A stretch of DNA of 64,000 bases from Oikopleura dioica (lineage: Eukaryota; Chordata; Appendicularia; Copelata; Oikopleuridae). Of the stretch, positions 37,240 to 49,689 are shown in pieces (the first letter of the stretch is position 1; each line of letters begins with the position of its first letter). The stretch spans positions 12,756,157 through 12,820,156 of the forward strand of contig OU015566.1 in assembly GCA_907165135.1 (NCBI GenBank), written 5' to 3'. The translations under genes and the position numbers were made by a program. The notes under the pieces were generated by a model that did no database searches, was not told the DNA's origin, and saw only the letters and a list, made by a program, of their open reading frames with translations.

Positions 37240-38125
37240 TCGTGAATATTAATCGAAAGAGGGCTCAGGTGCTCGCGTAGACAGCCAGAATGGTTTTTAA
37301 AATTTATGCATAAATAGATTTTCTTTCTGTATTATTAAAAACCATTGAAACCTAATAAAGCCGTTTGATGACGGGAGGACCTCGAATTGGCCGGTGATCC
37401 AAGACCGTAGCAGTGTATGTTAAATATGCCTCTTTAAATAAAATATGTTAAAAAGCTATTGAAAGTCGAGTTAAACCTTTCGACTAATCCATCCAGCTGA
37501 CCTTTCATCTGTGCGAAGAACGGAGAATCTTCCATTGACTTGATAATATTTTGGATTTGAAGGCCCTAATCTGAGGTTGAGAAAAGAGCCGTATGTTTTA
37601 TATAAGCTTTTAATAACGTTTAGTGTTGGATATAATGGCTTTATTGAGATATAAATATATTCAACCTTTTTACCCAGTTTGGCGGCCTGTACGCGTTTTT
37701 CTTCTGTTTCTTGGAGTTTTTAGCTTGTTTCCACATTCTTAACAGGATAAATGAAGATGACTCTCTCTCGGATGTGAACGCGGAACTAGGTCAAGTTGAA
37801 AGTAACAGCAGCCGGTCGACGGCGTGTGAGAATAGAAAATGATAAGGAGCAAGGACGAACATAATGCTCGGAACATAAATTTACAGAAAATTAAGAAGCA
37901 GGGCGAACACAGCTTATAATAGTAAGGTCAAGGTCGGAGAGCAAATGACCGGTTAAATGAAAATAGAACGAGTTTGAAGCGAGAGCGAATAGGTGGTGAA
38001 ATAATGTGGAAATTAACGCTGAAATACTAGTCTTTTCTTTCGGGATTGTATTCTTGAGTCGGCGGAAGAGCATTCCAGTCACGCATTTGCCTTTAAAACT
38101 TTTTAGCACAGGATGGGATGATGAT
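37240..38125. other. Intergenic region, no gene seen
   Basis: Between the KLHL20 stop and the 148-aa gene. A+T-rich with no convincing coding frame; probably holds the KLHL20 3' end and the promoter of the downstream block. Confidence 0.5.
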
Positions 38126-38128
38126 CCT

Positions 38129-41100
38129 TTACCTTGTTGTTTCTTTTTTGACATAATTAAAAGGATTCTGAAGCTTGACAACACCAACACCTCCACCAAG
38201 CCGTCTGTAATGCATGTTTCCCTTTCCAGAGCACATCCTCCACGAGCCATTTTCACTGTCAAGAATTTCCACGGATTTGAGATAATTCAACCCATCAAAA
38301 CCACCGACAGCTGAAAGAAAAGAGGATGAACTTACGTAATTTATGTGTAACTACTGATGAACACGACGTCAAAAATCTGTCAAAGTATGGATCACAAAGA
38401 TGCCTAATTACATCAAAAAGGCGTCCAAAAGTGAACATGATCCTGGACTCATAGAATCGAGCATATTTTATCATACCTAGAAGTTGTCCACCAACGACGG
38501 CTAAGCCAACGCCGGAGCGCTTCATTTGCATCGCGACAACTGGCGTCCATCTGTCATCCTTGTCGCAGTAGCGTTCGACAGAGTTCAGTTCTGTACAGTC
38601 GTCACGCCCACCGACGGCGTAGATGTAGTCGTTGTAGACCGCGCAGCCGAGATGCTTGCGAGCAGTGGACATAGAGCAAACTTTCTAAAAATGATGATTC
38701 TAGCGCTGAGAATTAATTTGCATCTCTCCTACTTGCCAAGTGTCATTCTTAGGGTTGTATTTCTCCACCGAGTCCCAGGGTTTTCCTCCGTCGGAGCCTC
38801 CAACTGCATAAACAAACTCATTCAGCACGGCTACTCCTACTCCCAGTCGCCTTGTCTTCATCGATGCCTTGCGCTCCCATTTATTATTCGCCTGATCGTA
38901 TCTTTCAACCAAATCGAGGCAGGAACCGCCGTCTTGGCCACCGATTGCGTATAAATACCTTAAAAGATTCATAATAATTTTTCAACAGAAATGGCCCTAA
39001 AAGGAGGGACAAATTAATTAATGACATTAGTACCCACCCATTAAGGACGGCGACTCCAACACTTGTTCGACAGGTTGATGTTGGCGCTACAGCAGTGCTC
39101 CATGCGTTTTCGTCATTCGGGTCGAATTTCTCAACTGTTTGGAGGTAAGAGGTACCGTCGTGCCCTCCGATCGCGTAGATAATGTTATCTAAAAACGATT
39201 TCAAAGAAGAAACTTTCCATTTCTTTTACCAAGAACAGCCACGCCGACGCCACACCGACGCTTGTTCATTGATGCAACCATGCTCCATTCTTCCCTTACT
39301 GGATCGTACCTTTCAACCGTCTAGAACGTCCTTTTAAACCCACTATTTGTCCATATTTTTCTACCTGAATAGCATCTCCACTGCACCAACCTCCAACTGC
39401 GAACAAAAATTCATATGGATTGACCGGCCGTCTTGGACGCGTCCTTGGCCCTTGCATACGACCACGCTCTTGCGGAAGAAGAAGATAGTTTTTCGCCTCG
39501 TCAACGAAGTCACGCGACTCTTCATCTGCCTTGATAAGTTGAGAGTTACTGCAAGTTCCAACAAGAAAGACAGGTGTCATGAGCGGGAAGCGCACGTGTT
39601 TGAGAACTTTTTATTGGTTTTTATGGAAGAAAAACGCGGTAATAGAATTCAATGATTATCTGTTTTTTATTTCTTTTCAATAATATTTTTTTCAATGATG
39701 GGCAGTGAGTATAAACTATTTTAGTCACTCTCGAAGTCGCTATCTAAGAAGCATACTTCGTATGCAATGCGACGGATCTTTTCTCGCTTGGATAATTTTC
39801 TTCCGAAGCCGTGTTTTCTTTTTACACGCTGAATTAGCCATTTGACTAAAGTCGAAAATCATCAAAACCTTCCTTTCGAGAGAAAACTCTTTCTATTCTG
39901 CAAATCATGTTCGATCCAAGCCATGGCGGCTTTGTAAACTTCTTCCTCGCACGAAACATTGAGCTCGTCTGACTTTATAATTTCTTTGAGCTGGTCATAG
40001 GTAGGGTTCGCGCCCAAAAATCAACTGCCCGAAATACTTATTGAATCTTTCTAAATTTTAGATATATAATAGATAAGGGCAAATATGAAATATCTTCTTT
40101 TAAAATTTTTCAAAATTTTAGAGGGTTGAAGAAAAAATAAGCCCCAAAAATGGCAAAAAATGGGTTGAGCATGTTAGTCAGCCCAAAATTAAAAATTTCA
40201 AAAAAGGGGATGATCAGTAGAGTTTTCTGATCATTATTCCATAAAAAATTTTGGGAAGCATCGACGGTTTCCTAGAATTTACAAAAACTGCCTTTTTGGC
40301 AATATTTTTCTGTTACGTGATCATGCGCGCGCACGCATAACCGCGCGTGATAGGGGGTGGCCACGCGAAATTCCAATCAATTTCGCCGGAATATTTTAAT
40401 CCTTCTTTTAAACACTATAAATAAACAATTCGTAATATAGATAATAATATTAAAATGAATCATAGCTAAGAAAACATTAATTAATAATAAATAGTCATAA
40501 ATTGAAAATTATTCTCCTTTTTTCTTGGAGAATACGTAAAAATCAGTTTTTCGGAGCATAATTCTACCCCCCATATTTCTTGTGCTCATTTAAAAGAAAA
40601 ACTTCTAAAATTTCGAATTGGCTGTGTAAATCCAGACCAAAGTGATCGAGCTAGAGACATTCTCCAACGATGCCGCTCCTGTCAAACTCGAAACTCCGTT
40701 CCATGACTTTTAAATTTAAGGGGCTTGACGGCCCTTCGGGCCGTCTCAGCCCCGTTCCATGACTTTTAAATTTAAGGGGCTTGACGGCCCTTCGGGCCGT
40801 CTCAGCCCCGTTCCATGACTTTTAAATTTAAGGGCTTGACGGCCCTTCGGGCCGTCTCAGCCACGTTCCATGACTTTTAAATTTAAGGGCTTGACGGCCC
40901 TTCGGGCCGTCTCAGCCCCGTTCCATGACTTTTAAATTTAAGGGGCTTGACGGCCCTTCGGGCCGTCTCAGCCCCGTTCCATTTCTTTTAAATTTAAGGG
41001 GCTTGACGGCCCTTCGGGCCGTCTCAGCCACGTTCCATGACTTTTAAATTTAAGGGGCTTGACGGCCCTTCGGGCCGTCTCAGCCCCGTTCCATGACTTT

Positions 41101-43700
41101 TAAATTTAAGGGGCTTGACGGCCCTTCGGGCCGTCTCAGCCCCGTTCCATGACTTTTAAATTTAAGGGGCTTGACGGCCCTTCGGGCCGTCTCAGCCCCG
41201 TTCCATGACTTTTAAATTTAAGGGGCTTGACGGCCCTTCGGGCCGTCTCAGCCCCGTTCCATGACTTTTAAATTTAAGGGGCTTGACGGCCCTTCGGGCC
41301 GTCTCAGCCCCGTTCCATGACTTTTAAATTTAAGGGGCTTGACGGCCCTTCGGGCCGTCTCAGCCCCGTTCCATGACTTTTAAATTTAAGGGGCTTGACG
41401 GCCCTTCGGGCCGTCTCAGCCCCGTTCCATGACTTTTAAATTTAAGGGGCTTGACGGCCCTTCGGGCCGTCTCAGCCCCGTTCCATGACTTTTAAATTTA
41501 AGGGGCTTGACGGCCCTTCGGGCCGTCTCAGCCCCGTTCCATGACTTTTAAATTTAAGGGGCTTGACGGCCCTTCGGGCCGTCTCAGCCACGTTCCATGA
41601 CTTTTAAATTTAAGGGGCTTGACGGCCCTTCGGGCCGTCTCAGCCCCGTTCCATGACTTTTAAATTTAAGGGCTTGACGGCCCTTCGGGCCGTCTCAGCC
41701 CCGTTCCATGACTTTTAAATTTAAGGGGCTTGACGGCCCTTCGGGCCGTCTCAGCCCCGTTCCATGACTTTTAAATTTAAGGGGCTTGACGGCCCTTCGG
41801 GCCGTCTCAGCCCCGTTCCATGACTTTTAAATTTAAGGGCTTGACGGCCCTTCGGGCCGTCTCAGCCCCGTTCCATGACTTTTAAATTTAAGGGCTTGAC
41901 GGCCCTTCGGGCCGTCTCAGCCCCGTTCCATGACTTTTAAATTTAAGGGCTTGACGGCCCTTCGGGCCGTCTCAGCCCCGTTCCATGACTTTTAAATTTA
42001 AGGGCTTGACGGCCCTTCGGGCCGTCTCAGCCCCGTTCCATGACTTTTAAATTTAAGGGCTTGACGGCCCTTCGGGCCGTCTCAGCCCCGTTCCATGACT
42101 TTAAATTTAAGGGCTTGACGGCCCTTCGGGCCGTCTCAGCCCCGTTCCATGACTTTTAAATTTAAGGGGCTTGACGGCCCTTCGGGCCGTCTCAGCCCCG
42201 TTCCATGACTTTTAAATTTAAGGGGCTTGACAAAGGCTTTGAACCCTGAGTTGATTCATATCAGTTTTGTCCCCAACCCCACCCACACCCATCATAATTT
42301 AAATTCAAGTTGTCCTGTTTTATGTGCAAATTATGGTTTTTACCTTTAATTATGAAAGTTTTATTTATTTTTGAAAAATTTTAAAATTTCAATAATTTTA
42401 TGTTAAATCTTCCATTATTTTTAATATCAGTGGACATTTTATTAATCTTTCTTTGAAAAGAAAGAATTTCTTTGAAAAGAAAGAAAAGATGATTACGCGG
42501 CGTCCACCCTAGCCGCGGAAGAATAATGCCTGAGGGCGAACGCGGCGCTGTGCGCTGCGCGCAGCGCAAAAATGGTCAAAAATAGACCTTCAAACGTCAA
42601 TTACAGTATGTTAGTCAACTGTTTCCCATAATTTTTCAATTGAATTTTGTTTTCCTTAATCGAAATTATATATTTATTAAAAAAATTTCTGGGAAGCATT
42701 TGACTAACATGGTTTTTTAACATTAATTTCCCCATATCTCTTCAACCCTGAAATATTTTTTTCTCCATAATATGTTTTTTTAACCTTTAAACAGATTTAT
42801 TTAACCGGTAGAAATTTGAAAACATTTAGATTTGTCTATCAAAAGATAGTTTTTTTGGGCGCGAACCCTAGTCATAGGGGAGGTTCTTGAACTCCTCGTT
42901 GCTGGCGACTTCTTCGAAATGCTGGGCACAGTAGGTTGATGAAATGTTGAGGAGCTCTGAGCAGTGGTGGGTGTCCGCAAAGGCGCGGATTCCGAGGCAG
43001 TTGGATGGATCGAGCTGTTTTGAGAGAAATTCGCAGCAGTAGTGTTGAATTTCGGTCATCTACGGAAAGATAAATTTCTGCCGGAAATCATCCCTTTTTG
43101 TACCTGAAGAAGACACGCAGCAGGAAGAAGTTGTTGAACATTTCGTTCTTCGATTGTTATTTGCGCTGTGTAGCAGTAATCGATCAGTAGTTCCATCGCT
43201 TCCGCAGAGATTTCATGAAGCTGGATCTCTTGCATCGTCGTTTCTACCATTTCAGACGCGAACATTGCATCGAAGTAGGGACAAGACCCAGCGAGGACAT
43301 TCTTGTGGCACTTGAAGGTCTTTTCTTCGACTGAGAGAAAATTGGAGTAACTTCTTATGTGGCGAATACAGACCTTTGATAGAAACGTCACAGAGCATTT
43401 CATTCTTGCGAAGCCTGTTCATTGAAAGAAGTACTTTTTCTGCATGCTTGTCCGAATGAAAATTTACGGATTGTCGGCTTGAGTTGCCAGCTGAGGAGCA
43501 GTGAATCAAATCGGAATTCGTACGTACGGATAAGGGCAAAGCCGAGGGAGTTGTTGGCTGATTTTGGGTTCAATTTATTAAATATGATTGGCAATTTTTT
43601 GTCGAATTTCAACCCCTTTCTGTCCGATAAACGACCTAACCGGGGGATCGGGTTTGAGATCATGGGCCAGACGATCGCCTGAGCCCTCTGGCGAACTCAT
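38129..43700 (-). CDS. KLHL20: KLHL20, BTB-BACK-kelch Cullin-3 adaptor, interrupted by a transposon
   Basis: Substrate adaptor for CUL3 ubiquitin ligases. Exons 43700-43641, 43557-43374 and 43330-43104 encode the BTB ([26 protein letters not shown]). 43059-42871 plus 39993-39888 encode the BACK domain ([20 protein letters not shown]). 39606-39365, 39320-39230, 39188-39038, 38958-38733, 38684-38477 and 38310-38129 encode six kelch repeats ([52 protein letters not shown]). [15 protein letters not shown]-like [16 protein letters not shown] and MQGPRTRPR are diagnostic of KLHL20. With the element and one target duplication removed, the exons sum to 621 aa (human 609). TTTCTTTCAG directly precedes the ATG. 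As it stands, an in-frame TAG follows LPYD at the insertion. Confidence 0.9.
39721..39845 (-). other. Candidate alternative terminal exon of KLHL20
   Basis: Within the 281-nt intron 39887-39607, a TTTAG acceptor 42 nt after the same donor opens a frame in the correct phase, adding [17 protein letters not shown] and an acidic end (FLDSDFESD) before TAA. AATAAA on the minus strand at 39666-39671 follows. It would make a BTB-BACK protein with a basic tail and no kelch propeller. Confidence 0.45.
40002..42870. mobile_element. 2.87-kb hAT-like element inserted in the KLHL20 BACK exon
   Basis: Terminal inverted repeats TAGGGTTCGCGCCCAAAAA at both ends and the 8-bp duplication GTCATAGG at 39994-40001 and 42871-42878. 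The TAGGG tip and 8-bp duplication fit the hAT superfamily. Further imperfect inverted matches extend inward (GGGTTGAAGA near 40120 against TCTTCAACCC near 42740; GGGAAGCAT near 40255 and 42690). I see no transposase frame. The core is a 56-bp satellite array. Confidence 0.85.
40696..42231. repeat. 56-bp tandem satellite array, about 27 copies
   Basis: The unit runs CCGTTCCATGACTTTTAAAT, TTAAGGGGCT, then GACGGCCCTTCGGGCCGTC, TCAGC. Most units are 56 bp and a minority 55 bp (GGGG to GGG), with near-identical sequence and rare substitutions (CCACG, TTTCTTTT). Each unit contains a perfect 8-bp-stem hairpin (GACGGCCC/GGGCCGTC with a TTC loop) and an AAATTT palindrome. The homogeneity implies recent expansion. 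Confidence 0.95.
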
Positions 43701-43877
43701 CCTGAAAGAAAATCCTTTGAAACTAAATTTATCCATATCAAGTCAATAAAAATTCCTGCAAGAAGAAATAAACAACAATTCGTCAATAGAACATTTTTAT
43801 TATTATGCAATAAAGACGAGTTTTGGCAGCCTCTTTCCGCAGTATACAAAAAGTGACTCTTTGCTCTGACGAAGCAT

Positions 43878-44485
<608 letters not shown>

Positions 44486-44532
44486 TTATTAAAAAGGTTT
44501 TCCCCTTGCCACAAATCAGTGTTGTGTTTAAT

Positions 44533-45537
44533 TTAGGCAATGGTAGAAGCGTTGGAGGAAATACGGGGCCAGAGGTCAGCGCATTCCTTCGCGACGGGAC
44601 CGGTGACGGCCGAGCCCTTCATTTCTCCCTTGTTGTTGACGATGACACCGGCGTTGTCCTCGAAGTAGAGGAAGGTACCGTCTCGTCTTCGGAAGGCCTT
44701 CGACTGTCGGACAACAACGGCGGGGTGCACCTTAAGACTTACGTGTTAAAATCGACGATAAGACTGAATTTCGCTTCGTTAACTCTCTGGGCGTTTGAAT
44801 TCAACAAAAAATGCTTAAACAAAATTCACGGAGCTCCTAATGACAACTTCAAATTTGAATCCGTCTCAGCAAGAGGGCTTCGAGAGGTGTTATTGGTCGA
44901 AAGCGCGTTACATCAATCGGCGAGGAAAATTCGAGAAAAGGAAGGCGCTAGGGTCGGCACAGATCACCAAATCCCCACGTAGGGTAGGCGGGGCCTTTTG
45001 AAAATGGGCGGTTTTAGCGTTGGATCGGTGCCGACCCTAGCTCAGAATTGATTGGAACAATATTGTTGAATTCAAACACCTCAAGAGTGGCAAACGAAGG
45101 GCTTTCTGCTCAGCCGATAGGAGACGAGAATAGGGCGATATAGTTTCTTGTTTCAAGCTTATAGAAGTATAAAATTGAATGTCATCTCAGCACAATTATT
45201 GAGAGCGCAATCGTTTTTTTCCCTTATTATCTTCACCTATTGGCTGAGCGAAAGACACGCGATTGTCTTACCTTCTTTCGGAGTTCTGGCTTTCCTTTCT
45301 TGACGGAGGCCATGACGAGATCTCCGGAACCGGCGGCAGGGAGACGGTTCAATCGACCTTTGATGCCCTAGAATTGCTTGAGAAACGGAAGGGAAAGTCT
45401 GGACTTACGGCGACGGCGATGACGTAGAGGGACTTGGCGCCAGTGTTGTCAGCGCAGTTCATAACGGCAGCCACAGGGAGAGCAAGGGAGATGTGGAACT
45501 TTCCACCTCCTTTGCCACCACGTCCTCGCTTAGACAT
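44533..45537 (-). CDS. RPL23: Ribosomal protein uL14 (RPL23)
   Basis: Large-subunit protein uL14. Exons 45537-45409, 45367-45272 and 44730-44533 total 140 aa, exactly the human length. [78 protein letters not shown] and [14 protein letters not shown] are all as in other animals. Its second intron is 541 nt, an outlier here. First gene of the RPL23-UBA52-KLHL20 series. Confidence 0.97.
44945..45042. repeat. Inverted repeat in the long RPL23 intron
   Basis: GCTAGGGTCGGCAC (44947-44960) is inverted at GTGCCGACCCTAGC (45028-45041), with GATC also mirrored inside the arms, around a GC-rich loop. No target duplication is visible. Could be a tiny MITE remnant or a structured intronic RNA. Confidence 0.6.
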
Positions 45538-45539
45538 TT

Positions 45540-48500
45540 TTTATGAAAATCCGATTCTGAACTTGTTTCGTTATTAGATTGGGAAAAAGCCAAAATAGAA
45601 ATCGGCAGGAAGGCAGAAAAGAAGGACATTTGATTAGACAAAAGGGGAGAAGATGGATTTTGAATGGAAAATGGGAAATTTTTGAATATCTCTCAAGACG
45701 TCTGTGGCTGACCTTGCGGGAGAATGAAAATCGAAATTCGAAAGCCTATTTTTAAAATTCAATCGCTATCCGAATTCCTAATTCTACATTCCTACGCAAA
45801 ATCGCCAAAATGAAATTTTATTATTTTTTCCAAAATATAAATTATGGAAAAAGCGAAAGTGAGGGTCAGCCACGTGCGGTTGAGCGTTTTTGAAGGAGAA
45901 TCTCGCGCGTGGGCGGCGATTTTTGAGCGGGGGTCGAAAAATCATGATTTGAGCGGAAAACCTAATGAACGAGTGATGATCAAAATAACCCCAAGGCGAA
46001 GAAAAAGAGTAAAATTACGTAATGAAAAGAAATTTCTTCAATTTATCAATTATCAACAACAAAATGATTAAATTTAAAAGGATTAAGATCAGTAAGATAA
46101 AAGTTAAAACCGACGTCTACCTAAAAATTTAAAATAAGAGCCCATTCATTCCCATGAAAAAACACTATTCAATAGGAGATTGTGAGAAAAATTATAGTAA
46201 TTTGAGGGAGGCATTTTTTAATAAAATTTCAATAGAGCTTCGTCCTATTTGATAGATTGTTTCGTAACTTTTTTTTCTAAATAAATTATTCTATTTCCCT
46301 TGGTTCAAATAGTGCTAAAACCTCGTTGAACTTCTCTTGAGCGCTTTGAAACAATTTTTAATCATTTGGAAGATCTTCATCTGACTGTAGCTCTCTTTAA
46401 AATTCGGGGTCAATTTTGGAATCTCTCTCTGTTCTCATAGGTCCGGCGCGTGACACGGAGCGCGCGCGTCCAATCGCCCCGCCGTATTTCGAATTATCCT
46501 CCAATCAGCGCTACGATCACAAACCAGCGGAATCGAAATTTTTGCGTTCAGTTTAACTCCATCTATCGGCGAAATTAGCGGACTTCGGGACATTTCTCTG
46601 CAGAAGCGAGGGGCGAAAAAGAATTTTGTCCAATGGAGCGTATTTTCAGCCACATTAGTGGCGCCCTATTGGTCGAGAGCGCGCAGAAATGAGTGGGTGG
46701 CGAGATAAATGAGTAAACGACGCCAAATTCATCGAAAAACGCAGCACGAACACGCGAAATTCGGAATTCCGCTCCTTTCTACGATCTGCGATGATCTTAT
46801 TAAAATACTTTTTACCTATTTTAATAATTATTTGTTAACCAAGGATTGGTCGAAAATTTAATTAAACTTAAAATATAACTATTCATAAACTAATTCGGTA
46901 TTAGTAATATCCTAGCGTTTTGTCAAATCTAAGATTTTTGACTTCAAGTCTAACTAGACTGCACTTGCAGTCGAAGGTGCCAAAAATAAGGGTAGGGCAA
47001 GTTATTCGCATTCGATAGAGTCCCTATTCTATTAATTCATCGAAAGCTGATTACATAACCCTCGTCCTATTCTGGCTTTGCAATTGCTTTACTGCAGAAG
47101 ATTGGGACCTCTTCGTTACGTTGGTTTCTTTTCAAATTTGTCGATTTTGGAAGGATTGAGGTAGCGCCTGAAAACTGCCATATTTTTGGTAGTAATCAAA
47201 TAAAAAATATTGCCGAATTTTCAGACCCTAACTCAAAGCAACTTGGAAGATCTCTGCTTTTCATAAACCTCCGTCGGTAACTAGTAACACAAGATGTATG
47301 ATTAGCGCCATGTTGCTCTCTCAAACGTAACGTCTCCTCATCCTGTATGGATTTTGAAACACGTAGGTTACAAATTGTAACTTACAATCAAAGACTAGAA
47401 AAGGTTCCCTCTGTCTGGATTCCAGACTCTGGAAAAGAAGTCTCTCGATGACTTGCTTTTGATGTGATCTGTAGTCTCGGAGTAACGAATTTATATCTGC
47501 CCCTTTGATTGATCCTTTATGTTCTCAATTCGAACCGATAAATGATTATTCTGGTACGATAATCTGTAAATTCTTGAAAGACAGTCCTGAGCTATCCAGG
47601 TACTTCAAGAGGAAAATGAAAAAATTGAACCTCTTCTTGCCGATTATTTGTGATGGTGGTATGCTTTCCTGTATCTTTCAATCTGGTGCAGAAAACATGA
47701 ATATGGGTCGGGAAACCTGTGCAAAAACCTGAATCAGGGTACCTGCAAAAAAGGGAGAGCCAAGAAATCAAAGAATTCGTCATAAATTTTGATTATTTTT
47801 CGGACAAAATTGCATAAAAGTATTTTATTTGAATACAGAATATATAAATAATATTGAAAAAGAATTGTTTTAGATACAAGAAAAGCAAGAAAGAAACTTT
47901 GAACTGAAGAAATGGTCGGTTTGAGAGGCGGTAAGAGAAGTCTTTCTTGATTTCGCTAAAGTGGTTTGTGAGTAGGTTTATTCGTTATTAGTTTGGTTAG
48001 GTTTTTGAATAAATTGGTTGTAAATAATTGAAATTCGTGATTGGCATTTTGGGTTGGCATCTGTTTAGGACCATGTGATCAAAGAAACAGCTCTTTAAAT
48101 TCAATAAATTGATATGTAATGAAATGAACTGATTAAAAAGTAAATAAATAAAAGTAAAAAATCACACCTGGGAATTGAGATGAGCTTCACGCTTCTTTTC
48201 TTTTTTTGAAGAAGGCGATAGAACTAATTTTACGTTTAAAAATCAGGATTTATAGTTAACCAAGATTTCACTTTTTCACCGGATGGTTATATAAAAAAAC
48301 GAGTTTTTAGAATTTTTAGCAAGGGGTTTCTTGAAAGCTTATTGATAAGGCTCTGGGCTCGGCAATCTGTGTAGAAAACCTGGCCTAGATAAGGGTGGGA
48401 AGGCAGCTTCAATGCGAAAATCTTTAAATGATAAGTCGAGACGAGTCTTTTAAGATATTAGTGGATAATGTTAAATTCACAAGGCTAGTTTTAGGTTAAA
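45540..48500. other. Three-kilobase gene-poor region with CCAAT-rich stretch
   Basis: No frame with recognisable family motifs. 46440-46690 is GC-rich with several CCAAT/ATTGG boxes (46469, 46501, 46630, 46668), promoter-like. The remainder is A+T-rich. It may hold the upstream promoter of the RPL23 operon or a non-coding transcript. Confidence 0.4.
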
Positions 48501-48506
48501 AAAATC

Positions 48507-49686
48507 TCATGCTTTGGTAGTCCGAGCGTGCGTCGGTAAAGTTTTCTTATCAGTTTTAAACGCCACGTAGCTATAGAGCAGGGAACCGAGGATGGAAATG
48601 TTGATCCCGACGAAGTTGAGCATCGAGAACACATAGTCAGGAAAGTAGAGCATGCCATAGTACGCGATGCTGATGTTTTTCAGGCAGCCGACGACGGTTG
48701 TGGTCAAAGAAGTATTGAACTTTCGAACTGTCACAAGATGCCGCAAAAAAGGGTATCAAACTTTGGCTGGCTGACAATTTCCTGAGTACAAAGCACCACG
48801 GCAAAATTCAGCACCAAACCCATCATACAGCTCATCACAAATTGAAGACAGAACATTGGATTAGACCAGCCGTCGAATTCTAGCGCCTTATCGATGTGTC
48901 TCAAAAACGATTCAAATTTCTACTCTTCCATGATTTCAAGTAGACACAAGGCAGATTAATATTGAACCGTTGCCCAATTTGATGGCATAAAAGGGCCACC
49001 AAGGGAAAACCAAAAAGCGCGTTATAGAACAACAAGCCATATTTCCCGAGATCCTTTTTGTTCAAAAACATTTTTGTATAAACGCCATTTGCAGCGGTGG
49101 TCAAGTTGTTGCCGAAAATGAAGGCGTACGAGAGAAGGTCGAAGGCAAGGTCATTGGCGGCGGCTATTAGCGCTCCGAAGATCATGATGAAGACGGAAAG
49201 GACGACGAATCGATTAGGCTTTGTTTTCAACATGTAGAATTCGAGAATCATCGTCATTAGGATGCTACGAACGCTTGAAAAGGGCTGGGAAAGATGGGAC
49301 GTACCTGAATCTTCTTAGAACAGTAAACATGGGAATTGAAAGAGCTTGAGTCGCGTTCAGTCCAAGAAGACTATTTGCCAATGTAAAAAGCGGCAAAGGA
49401 AAGACCCGCCGGGGCAAGTCCCTGGAAAGACGAGGGAAGGAAATGAACCCAAAAAGCTTGGCGATGAAAAGCACAACGATTGTGCATGCCATCTGACCGA
49501 GGGAAAGGATGTTGGCAGAGGGGAACTTGTAGCTCGTCAGAACGGATTTGTTCACAGTGGTGATAAGAACAGAGGCGAGCGCTGAAGAAGTAACATGAGT
49601 AAAAGTTCTTCAGCAGAAAAATTACCATAGAAGACTGCTGAGCCAATTTTAGCAGCTGAAGAAACAGCATCATTTTCTGTCTTCAT
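48507..49686 (-). CDS. SLC35D-type nucleotide-sugar transporter
   Basis: Golgi/ER multi-pass antiporter for UDP-sugars (UDP-GlcNAc, UDP-GlcA or similar). Exons 49686-49626, 49581-49305, 49264-48938, 48899-48782, 48719-48507 sum to 331 aa. Landmarks: TTVNKSVLTSYKFPSANIL, GQMACTIVVLF, LSIPMFTVLRRF, FGALIAAANDLAFDLLSYAF, TAANGVYTKMFLNKKDLGKY, LLFYNALFG, FNTSLTTTVVGCLKNISIAY, FSMLNFVGINISILGSLLY. The last intron (48781-48720) needs a GA donor to join LCTQ to FNTSLTT as in homologues; the one before (48937-48900) may also be GA-AG. The exact substrate cannot be told. Confidence 0.88.
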
Positions 49687-49689
49687 TTT

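Noticed and set aside
40696-42231. CRISPR-like regular repeat array
   Set aside because: Units abut with no variable spacers, the flanks are hAT-type ends inside a eukaryotic gene, and no cas genes are present. It is a satellite.
44506-44982. Plus-strand 158-aa frame over RPL23
   Set aside because: Antisense shadow of RPL23 exon 3, which is fixed by near-identity to animal uL14.
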